A DNA stretch of 64,000 nt, taken from Microbacterium sp. LWO13-1.2 (GTDB lineage: Bacteria > Actinomycetota > Actinomycetes > Actinomycetales > Microbacteriaceae). The DNA lies in NCBI RefSeq assembly GCF_038397725.1, contig NZ_CP151634.1, positions 868,001 to 932,000 of the forward strand, in the 5' to 3' direction. Under the pieces are notes generated by a model. The model saw only the letters and a list, made by a program, of their open reading frames with translations, did not search any database and was not told where the DNA came from. Shown one piece after another: positions 8,080 through 16,094 of this stretch; position 1 is the first letter of the stretch, and each line of letters opens with the position of its first letter. Made by a program: the position numbers and the translations under genes.

Positions 8080-8661
8080 TCAGATCCGGTCGTCGGCCGC
8101 GAGCAGGTCGAGATCCCAGAAACGGGCGTCCGGAGCGCTGCCGTCATGCGACTCGGCAGCCTCGTCCATCGCCTCGTTGATCCGCTCGAGCAGGGCGTCG
8201 AACTCGGCCACGGTCAGCCGCAGCGTCCGCTGAGTGAACGCGCCGTGCACATCGGTGTCCCGGCCCGAGACATACTCCGGCGTCCAGGCGATGACCCGCT
8301 GCATCATCGCGTGATGCTCCTCGGCGAGCGCCCGGATCATGACCCCGCTGAGCTCCTCATCGGGCACGGGACTCTCCGGGCCGCCGACGTTGAGCGCGAG
8401 CTTCTTCGCCGCCCACACCCGGTCGCGTCGGTCGCGGGCGTGCTCCGGGGCCTCTGCGATGAGACCGGCGTCGGCCAGGACGCGCAGATGGAAGCTCACG
8501 CTGTTGGCCGGAACCGACAGGTCGGCGGCGATGTCGGCAGCACGCAGGTGCTCGCGGCGGCCGAACAGCCGGATGATCTGCCGACGGAGCGGGTGACTGT
8601 ACGCCTTCATCATGGCCGACGTCATCCAGACAGGATCCGGCTTGATTCGCTGCTCCGACAT
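8080..8661 (-). CDS. ArsR-like winged-helix transcriptional regulator
   Basis: 193 residues. Winged-helix region at about residues 12-75, with SHPLRRQIIRLFGRREHLRAADIAADL and NSVSFHLRVLADAGLIAE, as in ArsR/SmtB-like helix-turn-helix proteins. The longer C-terminal part has no recognised ligand domain, and no metal-binding Cys cluster is seen. ATG 8661 (MSEQRIK) is preferred over the longer frame from 8694. It is divergent from an MFS transporter and shares with it an operator at 8689-8706, so it probably represses that exporter. Confidence 0.82.
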   Translation of the reverse strand: MSEQRIKPDPVWMTSAMMKAYSHPLRRQIIRLFGRREHLRAADIAADLSVPANSVSFHLRVLADAGLIAEAPEHARDRRDRVWAAKKLALNVGGPESPVPDEELSGVMIRALAEEHHAMMQRVIAWTPEYVSGRDTDVHGAFTQRTLRLTVAEFDALLERINEAMDEAAESHDGSAPDARFWDLDLLAADDRI

Positions 8662-8688
8662 ATCGAGAGTGTACCCGCAACGGAAATC

Positions 8689-8729
8689 GCGCAATAGGCG
8701 TTGCGCAATTTCTCTTGCGGATCTACTCT
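8689..8729 (+). promoter_or_regulatory. Operator and leaderless-type promoter of the MFS gene
   Basis: The dyad GCGCAA-TAGGCG-TTGCGC (8689-8706) overlaps a weak -35 TTGCGC (8701-8706). A -10 TACTCT (8724-8729) follows after 17 bp, and the ATG at 8736 lies where transcription should start, with no ribosome site. It is likely bound by the divergent ArsR-like regulator. Confidence 0.65.
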
Positions 8730-8735
8730 CGAACC

Positions 8736-10049
8736 ATGACGATCGCGCCGCCCCTGCACCGCCTCTCCCGTAACCGGCGCTACCTCGTCTGGCTGATCAG
8801 CGACACCAGCAAGGGTTTGGCGGCCTCCCTGTTCGGCTTCGCCATCCCGCTGCTGGCGCTCATCGTGACCGGAGACCCGGCGCAAGCGGGCATCATCGCC
8901 GGCGCCGGCGTGGTCACACGCCTGCTCACCACGCTTGCGGGCGGCGTGCTCGCCGACCGGCATCGGCGGATCGCGCTGATGCTGCTCGGATCACTCATCG
9001 GCATCGTTCTCGCTGCGGCCTTCACGGTGATCGCGCTCGGCGGAGGGCTCACCTTCTTCACGCTGCTGCTCGCCGACATGCTGCTCGCCGCGCGCAGCGG
9101 GCTCTTCGACGTCGCCGGCGAGAGCGCGATCAAGGAGATCGTGCCGGATGCGGCGATGGGACGCGCGCAGGCGGCCAATCAAGGTCGGGATGCGGCCCTC
9201 CAGCTCGCGGGCGGGCCGTTGGGCGGTCTGCTGCTCGGTATCGGTGGGTGGGCCGTCGGGGCCGCGATGACCCTCTGCCACCTCGTCGCCGCGGGGACGG
9301 CATGGATGCTGCAGCGCGCGATCAGACGCGACCGCAGCGCAGGAGCCGACGCCGACGACGCGCGGCCGACCGCCGAGAAGGACGATGTCACGCCGGTCAG
9401 ACCCAGCGCGTGGGCCGAGATCCGGGAGGGATTCGAGTGGCTGATGTCGCGCCCGGACCTCGGCGGTGTGCTGCTCATCATCACCATCGTGAACCTCGGG
9501 TTCAACGCCGCGACCACCACCGTCGTCTACGCGTTGCAGCAGGCAGGGCACTCGGAAGCACTGATCGGCGCGCTCTCGGCGGCGGTGGGCGCGGTGATGC
9601 TGGCGGGCGCGCTGATCGCTCCCCTGCTCGTTCCGCGCATCGGCGCCGGCCCGCTGGCCATCTTCGGAATCATCGGCACCACCGCGGGCGCCGCCGTGGT
9701 CTCGATGGTCACAGAGCCGTGGACGATCGCCGTCGTCCTCGGTGCCGCCGTGTTCCTGCTTCCCGCCTTGAACGCGTCGATGATGGGGTACTTCATGGTC
9801 GCCACCCCGACACACCTGTTGGGTCGGGCGAACAGCGCAGCCGGCATCCTCGGTATGGGGGCGATGCCCCTCGCCCCGCTCATCGCCGGATTCGGTCTCA
9901 CCTGGCTCGGCCGCGAGATGACGCTTCTGGTGTGTGCGGCACTGTGCGCCGCAGCCGTCGTCCTCGCGGTCTCCAACAAAGCACTGCGCGCCCTTCCCGT
10001 CGAGTCACGGTGGGTCGAGCACGCGAAGCAGTACGAGACACTCCCCTAG
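8736..10049 (+). CDS. MFS transporter (EntS/DHA3-like)
   Basis: 437 residues with about 12 membrane helices in two bundles and a central cytoplasmic loop rich in Asp and Arg. The loop GGVLADRHRRIALML between helices 2 and 3 is the MFS motif A. It is most like the macrolide or enterobactin exporter group, so drug or siderophore efflux is plausible but not shown. ATG 8736 is chosen because the promoter spacing places the transcription start there, giving a leaderless mRNA; the frame could also begin at 8715, inside the promoter. Expression is probably controlled by the divergent ArsR-like protein. Confidence 0.85.
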   Translation: MTIAPPLHRLSRNRRYLVWLISDTSKGLAASLFGFAIPLLALIVTGDPAQAGIIAGAGVVTRLLTTLAGGVLADRHRRIALMLLGSLIGIVLAAAFTVIALGGGLTFFTLLLADMLLAARSGLFDVAGESAIKEIVPDAAMGRAQAANQGRDAALQLAGGPLGGLLLGIGGWAVGAAMTLCHLVAAGTAWMLQRAIRRDRSAGADADDARPTAEKDDVTPVRPSAWAEIREGFEWLMSRPDLGGVLLIITIVNLGFNAATTTVVYALQQAGHSEALIGALSAAVGAVMLAGALIAPLLVPRIGAGPLAIFGIIGTTAGAAVVSMVTEPWTIAVVLGAAVFLLPALNASMMGYFMVATPTHLLGRANSAAGILGMGAMPLAPLIAGFGLTWLGREMTLLVCAALCAAAVVLAVSNKALRALPVESRWVEHAKQYETLP

Positions 10050-10082
10050 GGTGGCGTGAGAGCAGATCTCGGGAGGGGCTCG

Positions 10083-10472
10083 ATGCACAGGTCGAAGTGG
10101 TCGAGCACGGTGCTGGAGGTCTTCTGCGCGCTGGTGACGGCGCTCATCCTGACCTGGACCATCGTACACGTCGTCCCGACGACCGTGCACACGCCTGCGC
10201 AGCTGCGCGACGTGGCATTCGGGTGGCCGTTCCCCTGGTATCACCAGGATCTCAGCCGCTATGAGCCCGCCACGTTCCCCGACGACATGTACATCGTCGG
10301 GGACCGGGTCGATCCGCTTCCCACGACGGTCGACGTGTTCGCCCTGACCGGCGATGTCCTCGTCACGGCGGTCATCCTCTGGCTCGTCGTCGGCGCTCTC
10401 ATCGCGCTGCTCCGACCGAGGATCACGCGTGCACTCGATGCCAGACGCAAGGCTCATTCACGCGAGACTTGA
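10083..10472 (+). CDS. Small membrane protein of unknown function
   Basis: 129 residues. Two hydrophobic segments, near residues 10-30 (EVFCALVTALILTWTIVHVV) and 86-106 (VLVTAVILWLVVGALIALL), flank an extracytoplasmic loop rich in Pro, Trp and Asp. GGGAGGGG lies 6-8 bases before the ATG at 10083. It follows the MFS gene by 33 bp and could be in its operon. I do not recognise the family. Confidence 0.7.
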   Translation: MHRSKWSSTVLEVFCALVTALILTWTIVHVVPTTVHTPAQLRDVAFGWPFPWYHQDLSRYEPATFPDDMYIVGDRVDPLPTTVDVFALTGDVLVTAVILWLVVGALIALLRPRITRALDARRKAHSRET

Positions 10473-10505
10473 CTCTGACACTGTGGAAGACGGGAGAACT
10501 GAGAC

Positions 10506-11306
10506 ATGTTGTCAATCGGAGCCTTCGCGCAGATCGGACAGGTCACCCACCGGATGCTCCGACACTGGGACACCGCCGGCCTGCTCGTTCCGGTCCATGT
10601 CGACGAGTTCACCGGCTACCGCTCCTACGACCCCTCGCAGCTGGAAAGACTGCACCGGATCGTCGCGCTGCGTCACCTGGGCTTCGGCCTCGACGACATC
10701 GCGCTGATCCTCGAGCAGGGGATCGACGCCGACCGGATCGCGGTGCTGCTGCGCGTCCGTCAGGCGGAGGTCGAGGAGGAGCACAGGGTCGCCGCGAACC
10801 GGCTCATCGACGTGGAACGCAGGCTCCACCTCATCGAGAAGGAGAAACGCATGTCACCCATCGAGATCATCGAGAAGCCGCTGCCCGCAGTGCGGCTCGC
10901 CGCGCACACGGCATCCGTCCCGCAGGCCGAGGTCGGAGACGCGGTCGGCCCGCTGTTCGCAAGCATCGAGGACGTGCTCGGCGACGAGTACGGAGCACTG
11001 TCGACCCCGATCGCCCAGTACCGGCTCACCGAGGACGGCATGGAGATCACCGCCGGATACGCCTACAACGGCGACCGTCGCGCGGACTTCGAGTTCGTCG
11101 ATCTGCCCGCGGTCGAGGTTGCGATCTGCGGCGTGCACCTCGGCGCCATGGACGGCATCCGGGAGAGCTGGGATGCCGTGCACTCCGAGATCCTCGCGCG
11201 CGGCTACGTGCCCAACGGCCCGTGCCGCGAGCTTTACGTGCGCGCGGTGTCGGAGGACCAATCTGACTGGGTCACCGAACTGCAGCAACCCGTCGCGCGG
11301 CCCTGA
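10506..11306 (+). CDS. MerR-family regulator with GyrI-like effector domain
   Basis: 266 residues. An N-terminal MerR winged helix (SIGAFAQIGQVTHRMLRHWDTAGLL, residues 3-27) and coiled coil are followed by an AraC/GyrI-like effector-binding domain from about residue 118 (MSPIEIIEKPLPAVRLAAH). This architecture is shared with BmrR- and TipA-like multidrug sensors, which bind hydrophobic or cationic compounds. A TTGACT -35-like hexamer is at 10469-10474. The regulated gene is not obvious; it may be the gene itself or the upstream MFS exporter. Confidence 0.85.
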   Translation: MLSIGAFAQIGQVTHRMLRHWDTAGLLVPVHVDEFTGYRSYDPSQLERLHRIVALRHLGFGLDDIALILEQGIDADRIAVLLRVRQAEVEEEHRVAANRLIDVERRLHLIEKEKRMSPIEIIEKPLPAVRLAAHTASVPQAEVGDAVGPLFASIEDVLGDEYGALSTPIAQYRLTEDGMEITAGYAYNGDRRADFEFVDLPAVEVAICGVHLGAMDGIRESWDAVHSEILARGYVPNGPCRELYVRAVSEDQSDWVTELQQPVARP

Positions 11307-11324
11307 CCCGGCATCCGCATTCCG

Positions 11325-11410
11325 GTGCGACCTGCAGGACCGATGCACACCTGCAGGACGACACGCCGTCGGATGCTCCGACAACCGTGATCTGATCATG
11401 CAGGTCGTAC
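11325..11410. repeat. 86-bp inverted-repeat element with internal ACCTGCAGGAC copies
   Basis: Ends form a 12-bp inverted repeat with one mismatch: GTGCGACCTGCA (11325-11336) and TGCAGGTCGTAC (11399-11410). Inside, ACCTGCAGGAC occurs twice in tandem (starting near 11330 and 11349). It lies between the convergent MerR and DeoR genes. It may act as a terminator or be a third small repeat type. No second copy was seen in the window. Confidence 0.5.
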
Positions 11411-11434
11411 GGCCCGACCGCCTGTGCCCGCCGG

Positions 11435-12211
11435 CTACTCCGCGAGCAGCACCTCGTAGCCGGCGGCGCGCAGCGCCGCGACCTCCGCCGCATCCGCTCC
11501 GACATCCGTGATCACGGTGGGGAACAGGTCAGCCCCGCCGACCGCCGTGAAGGCCGTGATGCCGAGTTTGCTGCCGTCGGTGACGACCACGGCGCGGCGC
11601 GCGCGCTCGGCCATCAGCCGGTTCACCGCGGCTTCGCGCTCGTCCTGCGTGGTCGCTCCGCCTTCGGCATCCAGCCCGTTGACCCCGATGAACGCGATAT
11701 CGAGCCGCACTCCGCGCAGCAGCTGCTCGACGAACGGGCCGACGAGTTCGTAGCTGCGGGAGTGGATGACGCCGCCGGTGACGACGACCTTGATGTCGGG
11801 ACGGGTGGCGAGCTGAGCGGCGATGTTCACCGCGTTCGTCACCACGGTGATGCCGCGGACCGCAAGGTCGTCTCTCGCGGCGAGCGCTGCGGCGATCGCC
11901 GTGGTGGTCGTGCCTCCGGACAGGCCGACCACGGTGCCTGGCGCGACGAGAGCGGCCGCGGCCTGGGCGATGCTCTCCTTCTCGTGTGTGCGCAAGTGGC
12001 TCTTGTACCGGATCGGCAGCTCGTAGGCGACGGTCTGCGCCACCGCTCCGCCATGCGTGCGGGTGAGCAGGCGCTGCTCGGCGAGGCTGTCGAGGTCGCG
12101 TCGCGTCGTTGCCGGAGAGGCCCCGAACTGCTCGACGAGGTCGTCCACCGTGACCTCGCCGGCGACCGCCAGCAGGTCGAGGATGCCGTTCAGGCGGGCT
12201 GCCCGCTTCAT
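11435..12211 (-). CDS. DeoR/GlpR-family sugar-operon repressor
   Basis: 258 residues. The DeoR helix-turn-helix (VTVDDLVEQFGASPATTRRDLDSLAEQRLLTRTHGGAV, about residues 19-56) is followed by a sugar-phosphate-sensing domain with conserved VGLSGGTTTTAIA and VVVTDGSKLG segments. ATG 12211 (MKRAARLNGIL) gives the normal start; the frame continues upstream without similarity. It is the last gene of the SIS-ROK-PfkB-aldolase operon, 34 bp after the aldolase gene. Such repressors sense a sugar phosphate of the pathway they control. The dyad at 16002-16023 is the best candidate target. Confidence 0.9.
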   Translation of the reverse strand: MKRAARLNGILDLLAVAGEVTVDDLVEQFGASPATTRRDLDSLAEQRLLTRTHGGAVAQTVAYELPIRYKSHLRTHEKESIAQAAAALVAPGTVVGLSGGTTTTAIAAALAARDDLAVRGITVVTNAVNIAAQLATRPDIKVVVTGGVIHSRSYELVGPFVEQLLRGVRLDIAFIGVNGLDAEGGATTQDEREAAVNRLMAERARRAVVVTDGSKLGITAFTAVGGADLFPTVITDVGADAAEVAALRAAGYEVLLAE

Positions 12212-12245
12212 GCCGACGCTCCGCGGAACGGGTGCGCAGCGCGGG

Positions 12246-13100
12246 TCATGAGCGCACCGCGACGTCTTGCAGCGTGAACAGCTGCAGCATCCGGCTCGCC
12301 TCTGCCGCCAAGGCGTCCCGCGCGGGTGCGAGGTACTTGCGCGAGTCGACGAGACGCTCATCGGCCGAGAGCCGTTCTCTGACCGCCCTGGTGAAGAAAC
12401 CGTTCAGGTGCGTCGACACGTTGATCTTCGTCATTCCGGCGCGCACGGCGTCGGCGATCACGGCATCAGCGACCCCGGAGGAGCCGTGCAGCACCAGGGG
12501 CACCACCAACGCGGCATGCAAACGTGCGATGAGCTCGAGGTCGAGAGAGGCCGTCCTCGCCGTCATCGCGTGCGAGGAGCCGACCGCCACGGCGAGGGCA
12601 TCCACGCCGGTGGCGGCGACGAACGCGCGGGCCTCGTCGGGGTCGGTGCGCACGCCGGGTGCATGTGCGCCGTCCTTGCCGCCGACCTCGCCCAATTCAC
12701 CCTCGATGTAGACGCCGGCGGCATGCGCTCGCTCGGCGACCGCGGCGGTCAGGGCGACGTTGTCGTCGTACGGCAGGGCTCCGCCGTCGAACATCACCGA
12801 ACCGAAGCCCAGCGCGATCGCCTCGTCGACGAGGTCGGGCCGCTCTGCATGGTCGAGATGCACCGCCACCGGAGTCGTGGCTCGGCGCGCGACAGCGAGC
12901 GTCGCCAGTGCGATCGGCTCGAGTCCGCCGTGATAGTCGGCGCAGTTCTGCGAGATCTGCAGGATCACCGGCAGCTGCGATCGCTCCGATGCCCGCACCA
13001 GCCCCTCCGCGGTCTCGAGATGGATGACGTTGAACGCGCCGATCCCGGTGCCGGCGGCGGATGCGGCGGCGATGAGGTCGCGGGCGCTGGCAAGAGTCAT
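12246..13100 (-). CDS. Class II (zinc) ketose-bisphosphate aldolase, GatY/KbaY/Fba-like
   Basis: 284 residues. Zinc-ligand histidines are visible at H84 (HLDH), H177 (GSSHA) and H205 (VLHGSSG), and the conserved EGELGEVGGKDG loop near residues 133-144. The enzyme would split tagatose-1,6- or fructose-1,6-bisphosphate to dihydroxyacetone phosphate and glyceraldehyde-3-phosphate. ATG 13100 overlaps the stop of the PfkB kinase gene by 4 bp, so kinase and aldolase are coupled and most likely act in sequence on one sugar phosphate. Tagatose is favoured by the GatY-like length and the operon partners; fructose is not excluded. Confidence 0.87.
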   Translation of the reverse strand: MTLASARDLIAAASAAGTGIGAFNVIHLETAEGLVRASERSQLPVILQISQNCADYHGGLEPIALATLAVARRATTPVAVHLDHAERPDLVDEAIALGFGSVMFDGGALPYDDNVALTAAVAERAHAAGVYIEGELGEVGGKDGAHAPGVRTDPDEARAFVAATGVDALAVAVGSSHAMTARTASLDLELIARLHAALVVPLVLHGSSGVADAVIADAVRAGMTKINVSTHLNGFFTRAVRERLSADERLVDSRKYLAPARDALAAEASRMLQLFTLQDVAVRS

Positions 13101-14092
13101 TCGGGGTCCTTCGGGTCGTAGTCGTGCGAGGGAGACGCGGGCTCGGCAGGCAGTGAACGGATCTCGACCGCGCGCTCCAGGTCGGGCCAGCTGCTGTGGA
13201 TCTCGCCGGCGAGCGGCATCAGCACGGCCGCCGCCGACCACGCGGTCGCCCGGCGGAGGATCTGCTCGGGGTCGTCCACTCCTGCATCCAGCAGCACCGC
13301 ACACGCGGCGACGGCTGCGTCGCCGGCTCCGGTCGGATTGCCCGCGAGCGATGCGGGGAGGCGAGCGTGGAGGATATGCAGCGATTCGGCGGCGCCGTCC
13401 GCTGACCCGGCCGCGCTGATCGCCAGCATCCCGTCGGCTCCTCGAGACAGCAGCACCATGGATGCTCCGCGATCCAGCAGCACCCTGGCGCCCTCGATCG
13501 GATCGTCGAGGCCGGTGGCCTCAGCGAGTTCGGCGGCATTGGGCTTGAGGACGGATGCTCCGGCATCCGCCGCCTGCAGCAGGGCGGGGCCGGAGGTATC
13601 GACGATGACCGGAACGCCGGCATCGCGGCCGATTCCGATCAGGAGGGGCAGCAGAGTGTCAGGGGCACCGGGCGGGAGGCTGCCCGAGATCACGAGCACC
13701 CCGGCACCAGGCAGCCCGTCGGCGACCTCGCCGACGAGCATCGCCCATTCCGCGTCTGTCGGGTTGAGCCCGCGCTCGTTGACGACCGTCGTGTCGCCGA
13801 GACTCTCGTCCACGAGCGCGATGCTGCGCCTGGTGGAGCCGGCGACCGGTACCAGCCGATGCGGAACGCCACTCGCCTGCAGCTCGGCCGCGAACTCCTC
13901 GCCGGTGCGCCCGCCGACGGTGGTGATCGCTCGCGCACCGGCACCCTGCGCATGCGCGACCCTGGCGACGTTGAGGCCCTTGCCGCCGGCGCGGGCCACT
14001 GCGGCATCCGCACGGTGCGTCTCGGCGACCCGGATGCTGTCGAGGTGCCAGGTGAGATCGAGCGCCGGGTTCGGTGTGACCGTGAGGATCAT
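13097..14092 (-). CDS. PfkB-family hexose-phosphate kinase (1-phosphofructokinase / tagatose-6-phosphate kinase type)
   Basis: 331 residues. PfkB signatures are GGKGLNVARV (36-45) and NPTGAGDAA (252-260), with D258 the catalytic base. KPNAAELAE (183-191) is typical of the FruK/LacC branch, which phosphorylates C1 or C6 sugar phosphates. It overlaps the ROK kinase gene upstream and the aldolase gene downstream by 4 bp each. The likely product is the ketose bisphosphate cleaved by that aldolase. Confidence 0.88.
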   Translation of the reverse strand: MILTVTPNPALDLTWHLDSIRVAETHRADAAVARAGGKGLNVARVAHAQGAGARAITTVGGRTGEEFAAELQASGVPHRLVPVAGSTRRSIALVDESLGDTTVVNERGLNPTDAEWAMLVGEVADGLPGAGVLVISGSLPPGAPDTLLPLLIGIGRDAGVPVIVDTSGPALLQAADAGASVLKPNAAELAEATGLDDPIEGARVLLDRGASMVLLSRGADGMLAISAAGSADGAAESLHILHARLPASLAGNPTGAGDAAVAACAVLLDAGVDDPEQILRRATAWSAAAVLMPLAGEIHSSWPDLERAVEIRSLPAEPASPSHDYDPKDPE

Positions 14093-15081
14093 GCGATCTC
14101 CCGTGCGCGGAGGGCGGCTCCGAGGATGCCGGCGTTGCCGGAGAGCTCGGCCGGCACCAGTTCGGGGATGCGATGGAAGCTGAGACGCGCGGCGAGACGG
14201 GCCCGCAGTTCGTCGAACAGCGCGCCGCCGGCCCGGGAAAGGCCTCCGCCGATCACGATCGCCTCCGGTGCGACGACCGCCGTGATCTGCGCGAGCGACA
14301 TCGTGAGGGCATCCAACGCGGAACTCCAGATCTCGGCGGCGACCTCATCACCGGCCGCCGCGCGGGCGATGACGTCCTTCGCACCGTCCGGCGTGACGCC
14401 GGTGGCTTCGCGGTAACGCCGCGCGATGGCACCGGCCGACGCGACCGCCTCCAGGCAGCCGCGCGCACCGCATGCGCACAGCGGCCCGTCGGCGATCGGC
14501 GAATGCCCGATCTCGCCCGCGTAACCGCCGGCGGTGTACGGCACTCCGCCCACGAGCAGAGCACCCGCGATCCCGGTGCCGATGACGAGGACGACCGAGT
14601 TCTGGTACGCACGCGCTCCGCCGAGCCGGTGCTCGGCCCAGCTGGCGGCGCGCACATCGTGATCGAATGCGACCGGGAGTCCGAGCCGCGCTGCAGCGAG
14701 GTCACGCAGGGGCGAGTCATGCCAGCCGAGATTGCTCGCGAAGACGCCGAGCCCGGCATCCGCGTCGACGATGCCCGGAACGACCAGCCCCGCCGCCTGC
14801 GGCACCACATTCGGATACGCGGCGCGCAGCTCGGCCGCGAGCACGCCGAGTCGCTCGATCAGAACCTCGGTGCGGTCGCCCTGAGCCACCGGGGTCGGGG
14901 TGCGCCGCAGACCCCACGCGGTGCCGTCGGCATCGAACAGCGCCGACTTGATGTCGGTGCCGCCCACGTCGAAGGCCAGCACGGGGGCGCCGGCGCCGAG
15001 CGAACGGACCTCGGCGAGGGTCTCGCCGGAGGCGTCGCGCTCGACGTCCGGCACCGCCGCATCCTCAGGCGTGGCCATCAC
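14089..15081 (-). CDS. ROK-family sugar kinase
   Basis: 330 residues. The ATP-binding DVGGT is at 38-42, the catalytic Asp is D142 in FDHDVRAA, and the ROK zinc motif GEIGH...CACGARGCLEA spans about 189-212 (H193, C202, C204, C209). There is no N-terminal DNA-binding domain, so it is a kinase rather than a NagC/XylR-type repressor. In this operon, between an SIS aldose-ketose isomerase and a PfkB kinase, N-acetylglucosamine, N-acetylgalactosamine or glucosamine is the probable substrate. Glucokinase activity cannot be excluded. Confidence 0.87.
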   Translation of the reverse strand: MMATPEDAAVPDVERDASGETLAEVRSLGAGAPVLAFDVGGTDIKSALFDADGTAWGLRRTPTPVAQGDRTEVLIERLGVLAAELRAAYPNVVPQAAGLVVPGIVDADAGLGVFASNLGWHDSPLRDLAAARLGLPVAFDHDVRAASWAEHRLGGARAYQNSVVLVIGTGIAGALLVGGVPYTAGGYAGEIGHSPIADGPLCACGARGCLEAVASAGAIARRYREATGVTPDGAKDVIARAAAGDEVAAEIWSSALDALTMSLAQITAVVAPEAIVIGGGLSRAGGALFDELRARLAARLSFHRIPELVPAELSGNAGILGAALRAREIA

Positions 15082-15089
15082 CGATCCGT

Positions 15090-15986
15090 TCAGGCGTCCA
15101 GGATGACGGAACGGCTGAGGTTCCGCGGCTGGTCGGGGTCGAGGCCGCGGGCGACGGCGCGATCGAGTGCGACGCGGTGCAGCCGAACGAGGTCGGCCAT
15201 CGGGTCGATCGAGTTCTGCTCGAAGCGCGCGCCGGTGGCTTCGACCTGCGCGGCGAGACCCTCGGGCGCCTCTCCGAACTGCCAGGTCACGCGGCCGGGC
15301 GCGGCGATCGCGATCGGACCGTGGCGGTATTCCATCGAGGGGTACGACTCGGTCCAGGACTGCGAGGATTCGCGCATCTTCAGCGCGGCCTCGTGTGCGA
15401 GACCGACGGTCCAGCCACGGCCGAGGAACGAGTACTGCTCGGCATCGAGGAGTTCGGCGTCATCCGTCGAATCCAGAACGGCGCGAGCGTCGGCGATCGC
15501 CTGGCTGAGGTCTTCTCCGAGCGAGGCGCGGAAGAGAGCCAGCGCGGTGGTCGCGAACCGCGTCTGCACGACCGACTTCTCGTCGGCGAACGGCAGCAGC
15601 ACGGCGTCGTCGACGAGCGAGACGAGCGGCGACTCCGGGTCTCCGATCACGCCGATCGTCCGGACGCGTCCTCGGAGGCCTTCGACGAGCTCGAGCACCT
15701 CGGTCGTCGTGCCGGAGCGGGTGAGTGCGACGACGGCGTCGTAGCCGCGGTCGACGAACGACTCGGATGCCGCGAACGCATCGGTCTCGCCGAAGCCGGC
15801 GGTCTCGCGCAGCACGGCGTAGGACTGCGCCATGAACCAGGAGGTGCCGCATCCGACGACCGCGACGCGTGCGCCCTTGGCGGGAAGGGCTTGCTGCCCC
15901 TCACGCAGATCGGCGGCCTGCGCCCACATATCGGGCTGCGAAGTGAGCTCTTCACGCATGTGTGCGCCAGGCAGGGAATCGGTCAT
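15090..15986 (-). CDS. SIS-domain sugar isomerase/deaminase (GlmS C-terminal or AgaS-like)
   Basis: 298 residues with two SIS folds. Phosphosugar-binding signatures are VGCGTSWFMAQSY and TRSGTTTEVLELV. It lacks the N-terminal glutaminase domain of GlmS, so it is a stand-alone isomerase such as a glucosamine-6-phosphate deaminase (NagB-II) or AgaS. ATG 15986 is chosen by length and by AAAGGG upstream. It is the first gene of the amino-sugar operon and is preceded by an AT-rich dyad at 16002-16023 that may bind the DeoR repressor at the far end of the operon. Confidence 0.85.
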   Translation of the reverse strand: MTDSLPGAHMREELTSQPDMWAQAADLREGQQALPAKGARVAVVGCGTSWFMAQSYAVLRETAGFGETDAFAASESFVDRGYDAVVALTRSGTTTEVLELVEGLRGRVRTIGVIGDPESPLVSLVDDAVLLPFADEKSVVQTRFATTALALFRASLGEDLSQAIADARAVLDSTDDAELLDAEQYSFLGRGWTVGLAHEAALKMRESSQSWTESYPSMEYRHGPIAIAAPGRVTWQFGEAPEGLAAQVEATGARFEQNSIDPMADLVRLHRVALDRAVARGLDPDQPRNLSRSVILDA

Positions 15987-16001
15987 CGATGGGACCCTTT
16001 C

Positions 16002-16023
16002 ATCAAAGATGCATATTTGTGAT
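16002..16023 (-). promoter_or_regulatory. AT-rich 22-bp imperfect dyad before the amino-sugar operon
   Basis: The half-sites follow ATCAnAnAT and its complement, matching at 8 of 11 positions per half. The AT-rich stretch around it stands out from the GC-rich surroundings and lies 16-37 bases upstream of the SIS gene start. It is the best candidate operator for the DeoR-type repressor of the operon. Confidence 0.45.
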
Positions 16024-16094
16024 TGTTTTAAGCCGGTTTCGATCATAGAGTATCGCTCGATGAGAACAACATGGGGTTCGAGATTCGCCGGGCG

